Below are positions 12,215 to 24,011 of a DNA stretch of 64,000 bases, piece by piece. The number at the start of each line of letters is the position of its first letter. Position 1 is the first letter of the stretch. The stretch is from positions 2,122,120 to 2,186,119 of the forward strand of contig JAESIW010000020.1 in NCBI GenBank assembly GCA_016802295.1. Reading direction: 5' to 3'. The translations under genes and the position numbers were made by a program. Source of the DNA: Brachionus rotundiformis. Lineage: Eukaryota > Rotifera > Eurotatoria > Ploima > Brachionidae. The notes under the pieces were generated by a model. It did no database searches. It was not told the origin of the DNA and saw only the letters and a program-made list of their open reading frames with translations.

Positions 12215-15200
12215 CTATGCCAGATTAATCCAGCCATTGTCGTTCAAGAATCTCAAAATGCGGCGTCGAGCTGCACGATGTATTTGGAAATAAGTCGGAC
12301 ACGTTCGTTTAAGTGAATCGATAAATTTCTTCGATCTACTAAAATTAGGCTTTTGTTTAGACAAGTTTTCGTTCAGCGAATCGTCCAAATCAAGCTGGTC
12401 ATTGTTCAATGGCTGATGTCCGTTCATTTGCTCACGATAATCAAGACTATTCTTTAAATATTTGCAATTAAGAACAGATATAACTCGCAAAACAAATTTT
12501 TTTTTGTTTTTTATAATTCTCGTTTTTAAATCAAATTTAAGAAATTTTTTGATTCTTTTAACTTCTGACAGCAACAAAAGGTAAAAAAAAAAACAAAAAA
12601 AAATTTATTAGCTTTTTATAAAATAAAATTTACTTTTATAATTAAAGTTTTTATATTAATGTAATCGTTTGGTTTCATGTGTATTGATAATATTAGCTAA
12701 TTTAATATTTTGTTATTTAACAGTGTTTTTTTTTATGTTTAATTAACAATTAATAGAATTCGAATCTCTTTTATTTTAATTTGAAAAAATAAGCAATGTT
12801 TTAAGTTTAGTTTCACTACTAATCTAATTATTGCAGCATTTATTAATTTTTTTTATTGTAAATAAACAAAAGAATCAATAAAAATTAGTTAAAGACAAAT
12901 TTCTAAATTTTATTTTACTTTAAAAAATCAATTTACAGAAATGTTTAGACTAAAAAATGTTCAATTTTATTTAAAAATTTTAACAAAATGTTTTCAAAAC
13001 TTTTTATTTAAATTGTATCCTAAATTTCTTGATAAACCATAATTTATTTTATTAGATCAATTTGAAATTTGTTGACCGAACAAAATAAGAAATTTGAATA
13101 TTTTGATATTTTTAAATATGCTATCAGTGCATGGTGTCCTTATTTAGAAAAAGGCGTAAATGAGCTTGAGAGAGTTCAACCAAGAGCGGCCAAGTTGATT
13201 CCAGAAGTGGATTAACAACAACGCTTGTTAAGGCTAGATTAAAATAATTTGAGTTTAAGAAGATAAAGAGGTGATCTAATTCAGATGTAAAAATCGTTAA
13301 ACAATTATGAACAAATTGAGTTTAATAAAGGATTTTATTACAGTTTTGACACAAAACTTGGAAAGAATTGTCTACAGAGATATAACTTTTTCAAAAATAG
13401 AAGCGAATGCGACAGCTACATTTAGATAATCTCTAAGATGTAGTTTAAACTAAAACTGATACCACTAAAATGGATCTTTGAGGTTGTTGGATAGAATTTT
13501 TTGTAATCATCTTAACAAAAAATTAACACTGTCTAAATTAATAAACTGAGGAAATTATTTAAAAATTTTATTTTTAATTTTTTATCAAATATTTTGTTGA
13601 TTAGCTACAATTTTTTACTTGATCAAATATTCAAAATATCTTGTTTAACCATATAATCTTTATCTAAATATTTAAGAACAAAATAATCTCATAGTGTCCT
13701 TTGGGAAAAAAATCTAAAAAAAACTCATTAGGAATTGAGATTCGATTTCTACTAACTATTAATTTTAAACATAGTCAATCTAGCCTAATCTTTCAAAAAT
13801 AATAAATTACTTTTTTTTCATTTTCAGAGAGGAGATTATATCCAGGCAAAGCACACAATCGTTCACTAGTCGAACGTCTGGTTCTGGACGATTGATTTTT
13901 AAAGTTAAAATTTTCTTTTTTGACTTCGGAGGAGTTATTTGAGACAGAAGTGGACAAGGAAGAGGACCTGGACGAGGATCTTGATGACAAGACTTTGCGT
14001 TTTTTGCTTTTAATCTTGAAATTTTCTTCATCATCATCTTCGTCATCATTGCTTATAGTCTCGCCATTAAGGGTCTCGTCGTGAATATTGTCTTCATCGT
14101 CAGACACCTTTGGCACTCTTGATCTCAAATTTTTGCATTCCCTGGAAGACTTTAAGCTTGAATTAAGAGTTTTTTGGTTCTTTTGGCTTGAGAACGAGTT
14201 GTTCTGACTCGATCTGCTGTTTAGACGTCTAAGACGTCTGACTATGTTGTTCGTATTTACTTCATTTATTCCACTACCAACACTACTAGCTGCTCCAGCA
14301 CTGCTAAAATCCTCCTCAGTGTCCTTGTTGTCATCAATCTTTTCGTCATCACTCTTCACCTGGAACAAATCATCACTGGAATTTTCACCATCATCGTCCA
14401 TGTCCTCTGTAATCAAGTCATCATTGTCCACTACTTCTTCGTCTGGTTTAAAGCGTTTTGAAGGCGAAAAGCTCTTTACTGGCGATCTTAAGCTATTAAA
14501 ACGTGTTAAACGTTTCGGTGACGAGTAGCTAAGCATTCGTTTTGTTTGCTTTTTTTGGTTTCTTATTTCTTGTTTTATTCTTTCCTTTTCGACCACATGT
14601 TTGCCATACTCGTCAATATCACTCAGTTTAGTGATACCTTTAGCTCTGTATTCGTTGAGCTCTTTTAAACGCTCCGTAAGAAGGCGCTGTTTTCGAGCTA
14701 CTTCTACAAGAGCCTCGTATTCAGAGGCATTAATTAATTGAGCAAATTTTTTATATTTATCATTCAAATCTCTTAAAAATAAAATTTAGAAAAAAAAATT
14801 TTTTTTTATTAAATTTTCTATAATTACGCAGATTCTTTGTCATTTTGGGGAGTTTTGTTTTTTTTGGGTCTACCAACCGAAGCAGTGGACGGTATTGCAG
14901 CATGAATTTCGGACACTATTCCCAGACCATTGACAGTGTTCAAGTTGGAAGTTTTGTTGATGGTGTTGATAAGGGCGCTTGCATTGTTTATCAAGCCATA
15001 TTCTCTGGCTATTTTCTTGTGGCGTTGCCTCTCTATTAGACATTCTCGGTAAATTTTGACCAGAGTTAGTTTTAAATCAAAGTCTATTTGATCTTCGTCT
15101 GGTTTTGATGATTCTTCTTTAAATAAATAAGAAATTTGGTTATTGCTGATGGCCAGGTTGGAAATTAGACACTCGGCGTCATTTTTGAATTCGCGTTCAA

Positions 15201-16391
15201 AATCGTCCCTCAATGGCATATAACCAAGGGCTCGCTGTTCTTCTATTGACATTTCGACGGGAGGAAGTAGAATTGTATTCTGGAGTTCAGGACTTTTTGG
15301 ATTTCTTTCGCTGGCTTCTCCATTTGAATTGTTTGGTTTATTGCGTGACGTAATGGTGTCTTAAATGGATGAAATTTTCATATTAATTTGTTTTTAAAAA
15401 TTTAAAAAATCATAGTTTTGTATTTATTTGATTAAAATCAACTTTCAAAAAGATTAATTAAAATATGTGTTTATTTGACATCATTTAAAAAATACCCAAC
15501 TCTCATTATTTTCATTTAGTTAATTTTTAAAATTTGTATTAAAATTAACTCTTGATATTTTTATCTCATTTCTAAATTATAATTTTTTACATGTTGATTT
15601 AGATTGTTTTTTTGTATAGAATAATTTTTAAATATATTAATTTTTTTTTCAAAAAAATAAACTTTATTATAAAAGATAGTGAAAACATAGAGTCTTGTTC
15701 AAATCGTTATCATTTAAAATTAGAAAGTTTTTTGTTTTTTTTGTATAAATTTCAGGTATTTATTTTGGAAAATTTTGAAAAAATATTTAAATTAAAGCAT
15801 ATAAATTGATGTTTTATTAAAGAGTTTAATTAATATATAAAATAATAATTACGTTTTCCTAGATTGCCGTAAACATAATATGAATAGTAATGTTTCTCAC
15901 ATTCTAAAACAATAATGCATGAGTAAATTTTTTTTATTATTTAATTTTTTTACCTTCTGCGGTTCTGTTGGTCAAACTTTTGGCTATGTCATCCCAATTG
16001 CCAAGACCGAATTGCTCTACTAAATCAAGTAATAGCAGCTCTTCTTTGTAAGTCCAATAGTTTTCACTGTCAAATATAGGAAAGCATTCGGTCGAGTTTA
16101 GATAATAGCTGTGCTCTTTCTTATGCTCGCCGAGCTCGGCCGACATAGAAAAACACTTTAATGAGAAAAATTAGGACTAGCAAAAACGCGAGATAAATAG
16201 TTTATTACTTTTAAGCATAGATAAAAATTTGTGCATTCATTGCACTTGATCGACACATTACCTAGATGATTTAAGCAATATGTGCATTTAGTTATGTCAG
16301 TATGAAGAATAGGAGTTGAAGCATTAGTGGTTGATTTGAATGAAGAGGCAGACGAACTGGATGATGATTTAGAATGGTTCGACTTGGACAT
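12215..16391 (-). CDS. TADA2B: Transcriptional adapter 2-beta (Ada2b, SAGA subunit)
   Basis: Ada2b activates the GCN5 histone acetyltransferase within SAGA. Exons A-E join in phase: 16391-16209, 16155-15954, 15903-15853, 15359-14828, 14771-13811. Exon A has a Ser-rich start and a ZZ zinc finger (Cys36, 39, 50, 53, 59; Cys62 comes from exon B, followed by GEHKKEHSYYL). Exon B has the SANT domain (WTYKEELLLLDLVEQFGLGNW). Exon C gives HYYSYYVYGNLGK, exon D LGYMPLRDDFE, and exon E an ADA-box-like block plus a long acidic/Ser-rich insert and LPGYNLLSENEK. The SWIRM end, RRRILRFLNDNGWINLA, is an exon ending at 12215, beyond a roughly 1.2-kb intron. The exon E to F phase is unresolved: the donor sits next to an A8 run. 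The predicted protein is well above the human 420 residues. Confidence 0.88.
13080..13480 (+). mobile_element. CR1-like LINE fragment inside the last TADA2B intron
   Basis: Plus-strand translation around 13120-13200 gives YAISAWCPYLEKGVNELERV followed by RAAKLIPE, the conserved C-terminal part of CR1-type reverse transcriptase. Further on, with frameshifts and stops, come RGDLIQ, KSLNNYEQIEFNKGF and LGKNCLQRYNFFKNR. It lies antisense to TADA2B and explains the unusual intron length. Confidence 0.75.
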
Positions 16392-18260
16392 TTTGGCAAC
16401 AGCGTTACATTCATTAATTCACATCATTTGGAAGTAGTACTCTTCAAACAATGGAGTCCTCCTATTTTAGTCTTCCTTTAAATATATTTTTTTCTACTAA
16501 GTTCAAGCAAAAGATTATAAATATTTTTTATATATAGTATATATTATTTTTTGTTCGTTTTTCCAATTATTTCTAGTAATAATTTTCTCCAAGACCCAAT
16601 CTAACTCACGTATGTTTTAGATTATAATTATTTTTGGTATCTTAGTCAAGTAATATAATATAGGAAAAAATATTATGATAATTTTAAGGGAATTTTCGAA
16701 TATTTAGTACTCATTTTCATAATAAATGCGTTGTCAAATCATATGTGTGTAAACTACCTAGACATTATCTTTGTCTGCACACAAAAATCTAAAATGTATT
16801 TAAGTTTAGCCATTTTTAACTAAGACAATATATTTTAATTTATTTTTATACTGAAGGAGCATTTGCTCGATCAGAATTTTTACAAATTAAAAAAAAACTT
16901 TTTCCTTTAAATATTTTTTAATATTTTAATTTTTTGTTAAACTTTTAAAAATGGGTATTTCTTGCAAAAAAATTTAAAATTATTTAAAATCTTGTAGAAT
17001 TAGTTAAAGATAATTTAGCTCATATGTTTTTAATTTAAATCAATCTTTTTTATTAACATCTACTTTAATAATCCGAGAATGAGATAATCTTATTTAAGTA
17101 ATTTCCAACTGTATTTAAATATTTAAAAATTCATCATTTAATTCATGATTTTACTTATCTTTTTAAAAAATTCTGTTTAGGAAAAATGTCATATGGTGGA
17201 ATGAAAAGCTTTACTAGATAATTATAAACAGTTAATGCTGAAATAAAATATTAAAGATATAACTTTTAAACCAAGTTAGATGTGACAAATATAACTTATA
17301 AAAACACAGATGAAAATTAATTAATTAACTTGTTTAAAGTGTTTTTTAGAGGCATATTTTCTTTACAACGTAGATAAAAAGAAAACTTTAGATTTTATGA
17401 CTCATATATCTTTTTTCACAAAATTACCTTAACAGCAAATTAAATTTAAAATAACCATAATGACATTTATTTTCATTGAATTCGATATGGAGATAAGAAT
17501 ATTTTATAATCACTCTCGAAGTTAAAAATCAATCTAAACTATAAAGATGAATAGTGGCTATTTCTCGTTAGGAATGTATTTTATTTTTTTACTGTTATTT
17601 AAAAACATATGAAAATTATTAAGTTGTGAATATTTCTAGCTAGTAATTTCTCAAAATTTAATAAGTATTATTGAGTAATAAAAATCTTAAAAATTTATTT
17701 GAGTCTGAGAATTGCCAATTCTCACCACTTAGGCAATATTTGTTATTTGCCAAGATTTTAAAGATACCAAGATTAAGCAAATTTGAGAAATTAAAAGCAA
17801 ATTAAAATCTCCTTTGCATCCAGTAATAAATTTCTTATTTTTTAAAATAAACTTAATTAATCTTTTAAAAATAGATTAAAATAATTGGTCTGATTTTATT
17901 GTATCTACTAAATAATTTAAATAATGTGATTTATTGATTCAATCATGCATTTTCACGATAAAACCAATAGAATTCTATATAAAAATATAACAATTTAATG
18001 ATTTGTTTACAAAGTATTTCAAGAAATGTACAGATAAAATGATGGAAAAATCAAATATTAAGAGTAGCTGTTTTCTTTTTCCAAATTTTAATTTAGTCAA
18101 ATCTCTCGTAATGTCGTTTTTAAGAAATTATTAATTAGTCAATAATAAAATTAAATAAAATTGCATTTACTGCCTTTTTTTTTATTTTATTATTTACACT
18201 TATAGCGAATTTAAGAAAATATTATCAATTATTAAATCTGGAAAAACAAATCAAACTTGC
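16392..18260. other. Intergenic, no feature seen
   Basis: 1.9 kb between the divergent TADA2B and PAN-protein genes. I find no coding stretch, no repeated termini and no RNA gene; both promoters lie at its ends. Confidence 0.5.
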
Positions 18261-18282
18261 TTATAAAAGGCTTATAAAAGGC
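18261..18282 (+). promoter_or_regulatory. Duplicated TATA box
   Basis: Perfect tandem repeat of the 11-mer TTATAAAAGGC (18261-18271 and 18272-18282), each with a canonical TATAAAAG. The boxes end 47 and 36 bp before the ATG at 18316. Confidence 0.75.
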
Positions 18283-18315
18283 TTTTTCAATTCAAATTTT
18301 TTTGAAAAAATTGAA

Positions 18316-19343
18316 ATGATTTTAGAGAGAGTCTTAATACTTTTAACTGTAAGCTCAATTAAGGCTACTATTTTAAGCGAAAACTACAACATTTATGAAA
18401 ATTCAAATTTTGGTACTGGTCGAATTATCCTTAATATCCAGCTTCCTAATAATATTGATCCAACTAGGTGTTTGATTGAATGTAATAAAAGACATACTTG
18501 CTTGACTGTATTTTTTGTAAGAAATCCTGATTCTATTTTATGTGAGCTGCTTTTCAGTCCTCATAATTTGACTAATGTGGTTGTGTCTTCTACAACTACA
18601 GATTCAACAATTTATCAGAAAAAAGGTACGGAAGTTTTTAAATACCTATTTTTTAATTAGAAAATGAAATTTGAGCAGGCTTTGAGAAACTAGTCGATTG
18701 ATTAACCTCAAAACTTAAAAATAAATTTAATAAATTGAATTTTTAGTTCCAACAAGTTATATCGGATCAATTATATTGAATTCAGTTCCAAAGGCAACTG
18801 TTATTTACTGGAATAGACAGTCGAAATACTTCATGGTCAAGTATTCAATAGATAATGGAGTTTCTTGGAATAAAACAAGTGGATTTATTTTTTTTTTAGA
18901 TATTTAGATTTGTAAATTTTTTTTTTTATAAATAAAAAGATAATTTAGTTAGAGTTTCGGACAAATTTAATAGGCCTTCAACAATAAATAGCTTTTCGAC
19001 AATGAACATAGCTGAGTGTGAAATACTTTGCTTAAATGAGACAGACTGCTTTCATTTTACTTATTTTGCCAATTCAACTTGTGAACTAAAAAGCTTTACA
19101 TCAAATGTATTGCCAATAGATGAATGTCCAATTAATGCTAATTGTTCAAGTCTTGTTGCATGTAAAATTTACAATTTTATTATTGTTAATTAGTTTATCA
19201 AGTTCAAATATTCTTTAGATAGCACTAATACATTTGTCAATAGTTATCAATACAATAGAACTATAGAGACTGACCAATATACTAGCAAAGTTGCATTCTA
19301 CTCGGACGATGACTCAATTTGGTCCGATTGGTATTTAGCTTAA
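18316..19343 (+). CDS. Secreted PAN/apple-like cysteine-rich protein
   Basis: Four exons join in phase 1 throughout: 18316-18625, 18747-18878, 18949-19161 and 19219-19343, giving 259 residues. The first 17 or so residues (MILERVLILLTVSSIKA) look like a signal peptide. Two modules follow with the spacing of PAN/apple domains: CLIECNKRHTCLTVFFV...ILCELL in exon 1 and CEILCLNETDCFHFTYF...CELKSF in exon 3. In this fold a helix carrying Cys-x3-Cys-x5-Cys packs on a sheet. Exon 2 adds a tryptophan-bearing linker. PAN domains bind protein or carbohydrate partners outside the cell; the ligand is unknown. The next gene converges on it 153 bp away. Confidence 0.7.
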
Positions 19344-19496
19344 ATCATTTTAATTAACAAATAACTAATAGATATTTAGTAAAAAATTTAAAACTGAATT
19401 TTTTTGAATTAAATATTGAATTTAAAAAATATTAAATTTTATGTTTTTTTTTTCGCCAATAAAATAAAATTATGATTATTTTGAATAAAAGTTATT

Positions 19497-20017
19497 TCAA
19501 CATTGTTCTTCTTCCCATCCAGGATGAAGAGTAGTTCCCCATATTTTATAGCATTTTGTCACTGGACTCTGAAAGCCTTGACTAAATACTCCACTCCAAA
19601 TGCCTAAGCGAATAAATTTAATTCTAATTATTGAAATTTGATCAAATTAATAAAATTTGCCTAAAAAAACTAAATTTTCTACATGAACTTCACAATTTCC
19701 AGTTCCCATGGGCAGTTCTAATGCTCTTGATTGACCAGCAAGGAAATCGCCTTTTTAAATTATCATTTCTTGAAATAAATTTTTCTTCATTTTTTACCTG
19801 AATGATAAGTTTGCCATTGATCATTAATTTTGAAATTAATTCTGAATCTAGCAACATATGCGCCACTGTTTCTCACCTTAAATGAACCCGAAATTTGGCT
19901 TGAAATTGGCCAAAATACTTTAGAATAATTTTATCAATTTTTCTTATTAATATTAAATTATGAATTACCATTCAAATAAACAGCAATCAGAAATATTTTT
20001 GATTTTGAGAATTTCAT
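19497..20017 (-). CDS. Small secreted protein resembling cytolysin C-terminal domain 4
   Basis: Four exons: 20017-19969, 19917-19798, 19750-19661 and 19603-19497, total 121 residues, all in phase 1. A short hydrophobic N-terminus (IFLIAVYL) suggests secretion. The body is beta-rich with a GAYVARF strand, two cysteines and, near the C-terminus, IWGTTLHPGW. Both motifs are hallmarks of the C-terminal beta-sandwich of cholesterol-dependent (thiol-activated) cytolysins, the domain that binds membranes. The pore-forming domains are entirely absent, and the family's Trp-rich cholesterol-recognition loop is not conserved here. So nothing indicates lytic activity; it resembles a stand-alone lectin-like binding domain. 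Intron 3 would need a GC donor at 19660-19659. The family link rests on motifs only. Confidence 0.6.
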
Positions 20018-20592
20018 TTTTTAATAAATTTAGTTAATATTCAGAAAATTAAAAATAAATATGGAGCGAATGTTTTATTGAGATTTTAATTTTGATAAAA
20101 GATGATTGTTTAGATATGCAATTTTCAAAAATTATCGTACGTTTTTAAATATTTAAATTTTTTGAACAATATATTCAATTTAAATGAAAATGGTATTTTA
20201 ATTTCTATACATAAAATAAAAATTTTTTTAAATTTGTTTATTTTTTAATAACTAAAATTGATCTAATGCATATAAAGATTTTTTTTTATTATTTAATTTT
20301 TTACTTGGTAATATATATATTGAAATTTAGATAAAAAAAGGCAATATATATATATTGATAATGAATTTATTTTATTTATAAAATATTCAAAATCGATTGA
20401 GCCGGCTTATTTTAAATGTTATTTATGTTATTGTGTCTTAAGAATTTAGAAATTTAGGAGAATATTATTGATATTTAATTGTTTTTATCATTTTTATCTA
20501 TTTTTTCAATTCTTTTATAATTCCAATAATTAAATAGGCTTTTTTTTATCTAAATTTCAAAAAAATTCTATCGATAGACATACCAGAGATAG
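20018..20592. other. Intergenic, no feature seen
   Basis: Spacer between two minus-strand genes. It contains two short TA runs (around 20318 and 20346) and otherwise homopolymer-rich DNA. Confidence 0.5.
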
Positions 20593-22453
20593 TTATTCCT
20601 CGATTGCAGCAGAAAAAGCAGCAGAAGGATTTCGTATGACTTCTTCGCCCAAATAATCCAACAATTCAGATCTGTAGTCATCAAAATCTCCCTTAAAGGC
20701 AGTTAATATCTGATTCTTAATCACATATAACTGACAATTTGTGTCTCTAATTAATTTTTCATCATGGGACACAATAATAACTCCTCCTTGAAACAAATTG
20801 ATGGCTTCGCCTAATGCATCTATTGATTCAATATCTAAATTATTGGTAGGCTCATCTAAAACAATGACTTCAGGAGCTTTGCTAACCAAATCACTCAAAG
20901 CTACCCTTGCTTTTTGTCCACCGGATAAATTTTCAATCTTAATTTCATGTACAAAACCTGGGAGTCCTACAGAACCAAGTCTTTTTCTACACTCTTGGTA
21001 TTCTAAGTTATAAGTGATTCTCAAATACTCAACTGGTGTTAATTTAACATCAAATTGGTCTGCTGAATGCTGATCGTAGCGACCAATTTTTAAAAACTTA
21101 TTTCGAATTACTTCTCCAACAGTTGGTTCCAAGTCGCCAACTAAAATTTTCAACAAAGTTGATTTTCCGACACCATTAGGGCCTATTATTGCTATTCTAG
21201 ACTCCATATCAACACCAAAATTTACTTGTTTAAAAAGATACTCTTGACCAGGATATTTAAAACTCACATCTTTAAGTCCAAGAATTGGTGGCCTTAGTTT
21301 ATGGGTTTCAGGAAATCTAAATTTTACAACATATTCTTTTGGCTTAATCAGCAATTTAACAGGTTCTAAATTTTCTTTTTCCTTAGCTCCTTTTTCTTGC
21401 TTTCGACTTAGCATTTCTTTACTCTTAGCCTCGGCTTGTTTTCCAGATTTGCCAGCCGATTTCATTTCTTTTAATTTTTTTTCTTGCTTTTCATATTCTT
21501 TTATCTCTTCACGTTTTTTCTGAGCGAGCATTTTTTTAAATTTAGAATAATTACCACGATAATAATGCAATTTCTGGTTATCTAAATGAATAATATCGGT
21601 GCAAACATTGTCCAAAAAACTCTGGTCATGAGAAACTACGAGCACAGTATTTTTCCATTTTTGTAAATAATTATCTAACCAAATAACTGCATTAAGATCT
21701 AAGTGGTTGGTTGGTTCGTCAAGGAGCAAAAGCGTAGGTTCAATGAATAAAGCTCTGGCAAGGGAAATTCTCATTCTCCATCCACCTGAAAAATTTTTAG
21801 TTGCCCTGTGTTGCATTGTTTGGTCAAATCCCAGACCAGAAAGAATTCGACATGCTTTAGCCTCAGAAGCATCAGCTTGCATAGCGTCCAATTCTTTATA
21901 AATTTGATTCAATCGGTCAATATTTTGTTGAGTTTGTTCAGGCTCAGACAAGATAACTTCTTCTTCTTCAATCAATTGACTTCTCTTTTTATCTGCACTT
22001 AGCACAACATTTAAGGCTGAAACATCGTCAGCCCTAACTTCTTGTTCACAATATAAGATATCTATTTTTGATGAAATTTCTAATGAACGACTAGCTATAT
22101 GTTTAAGTAAAGTTGTTTTTCCCATACCATTTGGCCTTAACAGAGATTTAAATTAAATTTTAAAAAAAAATTTCATACCCGACAAGGCCATATCGACGAC
22201 CATTGGTAATTTTCAAATTTGTATTATTAAATAGATATCTACCCTGGACAGAAATAGAAAAACCTTCAATTTTTATATCTTGTGAGGCTTCTAAAAGATC
22301 GGATCGACCCTGTTCACCTACGGTCAATGAAAAATTTTCTAATCCTGTAGTTACCTCTTCACCTGATTGCTGCTTTGGAATCTCATCTGTATCTTCAACA
22401 TATGGAGTAGAAAGAAAATTTTCAAAAGATGCTTTTTCCTCTATTGACATCAT
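20593..22453 (-). CDS. ABCF1: ATP-binding cassette subfamily F member 1
   Basis: ABCF1 is a soluble twin-ABC ATPase that associates with eIF2 and ribosomes. Two exons, 22453-22179 and 22135-20593, join within the first P-loop to give 605 residues. First cassette: Walker A GPNGMGKTTLLKHI near residue 92, signature FSGGWRMR, Walker B LLLLDEPTNHLDL. Then a Lys/Glu-rich linker (KEYEKQEKKLKEMKSAGKSG) and a second cassette with GPNGVGKSTLLKIL, LSGGQKAR and VIVLDEPTNNLDIESIDALG. These blocks match ABCF1 rather than ABCF2 or ABCF3. Human ABCF1 is 845 residues: the long charged N-terminal arm that contacts eIF2 is reduced to about 60 residues, unless an upstream exon has been missed. Confidence 0.94.
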
Positions 22454-23230
22454 TTTTAATTCAAATACCCATAGAGTTTAAAGGTTTTTATTCTAAGAAA
22501 CCATTCCTTAATATTTTTTTAAATTCAAGTATGACTAAATATAGAAAATTCTGAACTGGATATTATTTTTATTTTAAAATATATTTAAAATTTTGAGTTC
22601 TAATTTATGAAATTTTTATTAACTAAAATTATTCTTAAAAATTGTAGTCAGATTTTTAATTACATTAATTAAAAATTTAAAGTAAAAGAACATAATTTTA
22701 ATTGCCTTAAATTTTTATTTTTTCATTCGTTTATTTACTCATTTGGTAAATTTAAGATAATATAATTACTTAAACAATAAATATTTAATGTAATATCTTC
22801 TTGTGACATTAGAAATTCAATTGGATTACTTATTTTATAGAAATCAAGTCAATAATCATTTTTATTTAGAAAAAATACTTCAAATGTTTGAATCGTAATT
22901 CATTTAATAAATTTTAACTAAATTATATCCTTAATAATTTAACTTTTTTACAAAATTTAAGTATTCCTCGTTGTTAGAATATATTTTTTAATTCTTTTTA
23001 AAAGCAAATTTATTTAGTTAGTTAAAAGATTAAAATTTTGGAAAGGAGAATTTCCAGGCCGGAAAAATAAGATAAAATGAATATTGGTGAATTAAGTTAT
23101 TACAAACTATAAAAAATATATGTGATCGTTAAATTGATCAGAAGAATTTGAGCTAATTATTATTATTTTTGTTAAAGCAATGATAAGTTTAATGACTAAC
23201 TAAGCGTATTGATAGTAATAATATTATTCC
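22454..23230. other. Intergenic, no feature seen
   Basis: Upstream region of ABCF1, A+T-rich. No TATA box, ORF or repeat that I can support. Confidence 0.5.
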
Positions 23231-23660
23231 TTATGTTATGGTAGCTTTTTGTTCTGTAATTTTTCTTGGAATGATTAAACCAACATTTCACAATGAGAAA
23301 TCAGTATTAAAACTCTATAAAGCTTTTGTTAAAAATTTGGAAACCTTAGAGAATGTCAGAAACACCATCGAAGCAAGTCAAAGACAACAACTAGGCTCGA
23401 GCTTAACATCAAGAGAATATCTTATGAAAAAAGATTGCTAAGACTAAACTTAACAACACTAGAAATTACAAGACTTACAGGTGATTTAAAAACAAATTTT
23501 TAAAATAGTTAAGGGCTTAACTGGTTTACTGATATTGTGTTTAAAAATAAACTTGAAAAACTAAATTTAGAAAGCTATTATAGTGGAGCCTAAAACTCCA
23601 TCTCATGTGCTCATCCACATTATAGCTATTATTATTATTATTATTATTATTAAACTTGTG
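23231..23660 (+). mobile_element. CR1-like LINE 3'-end fragment with ATT tail
   Basis: Plus-strand translation shows LGMIKPTFHNEKSVLKLYKA and then, after a frame change, LRLNLTTLEITRLTGDLKTN. Both are standard C-terminal landmarks of CR1/L2-type reverse transcriptase. Stops and shifts are frequent, so it is dead. It ends in a trinucleotide tract at 23628-23652, typical of the 3' microsatellite tail of these LINEs. Confidence 0.75.
23628..23652 (+). repeat. (ATT)n microsatellite
   Basis: About eight uninterrupted ATT units at the end of the LINE fragment. Confidence 0.9.
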
Positions 23661-24011
23661 ATAACGCAAATAATATTTCGCGCACCTTACAATTTTTGAC
23701 AAAATCTATAATCAATTTTTTTTCTACAATTTGGAATTAAAAATTTAATAGCAAATAAATTACAAAAATTTAATTTTTTTCGTTATTTATGTTTAAAAAA
23801 ATAATTTTAATCAACAATTAAATAAAAAATTACAAATTTATTTATTTCATTTTAACTAAAGATATCATAACTATTATTAATTGATTTAATCCTAAATGCT
23901 GACATTTTTTGGAGAACTCTTTTATTTGGCTTCTTTTTTTTAATTCTATAAATTGAGATCGTTTTAGATACAAAAACACTCAAGTTTCACTTTTAAAAAT
24001 TGAACAAAAAA

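Noticed and set aside
15612..15809. Plus-strand open stretch inside the TADA2B gene
   Set aside because: It lies in the 493-bp intron between exons C and D; composition is plain A/T-rich intron sequence.
19497..20017. A functional pore-forming toxin
   Set aside because: Only the C-terminal binding-domain signature is present; the pore-forming domains and the Trp-rich loop are absent.
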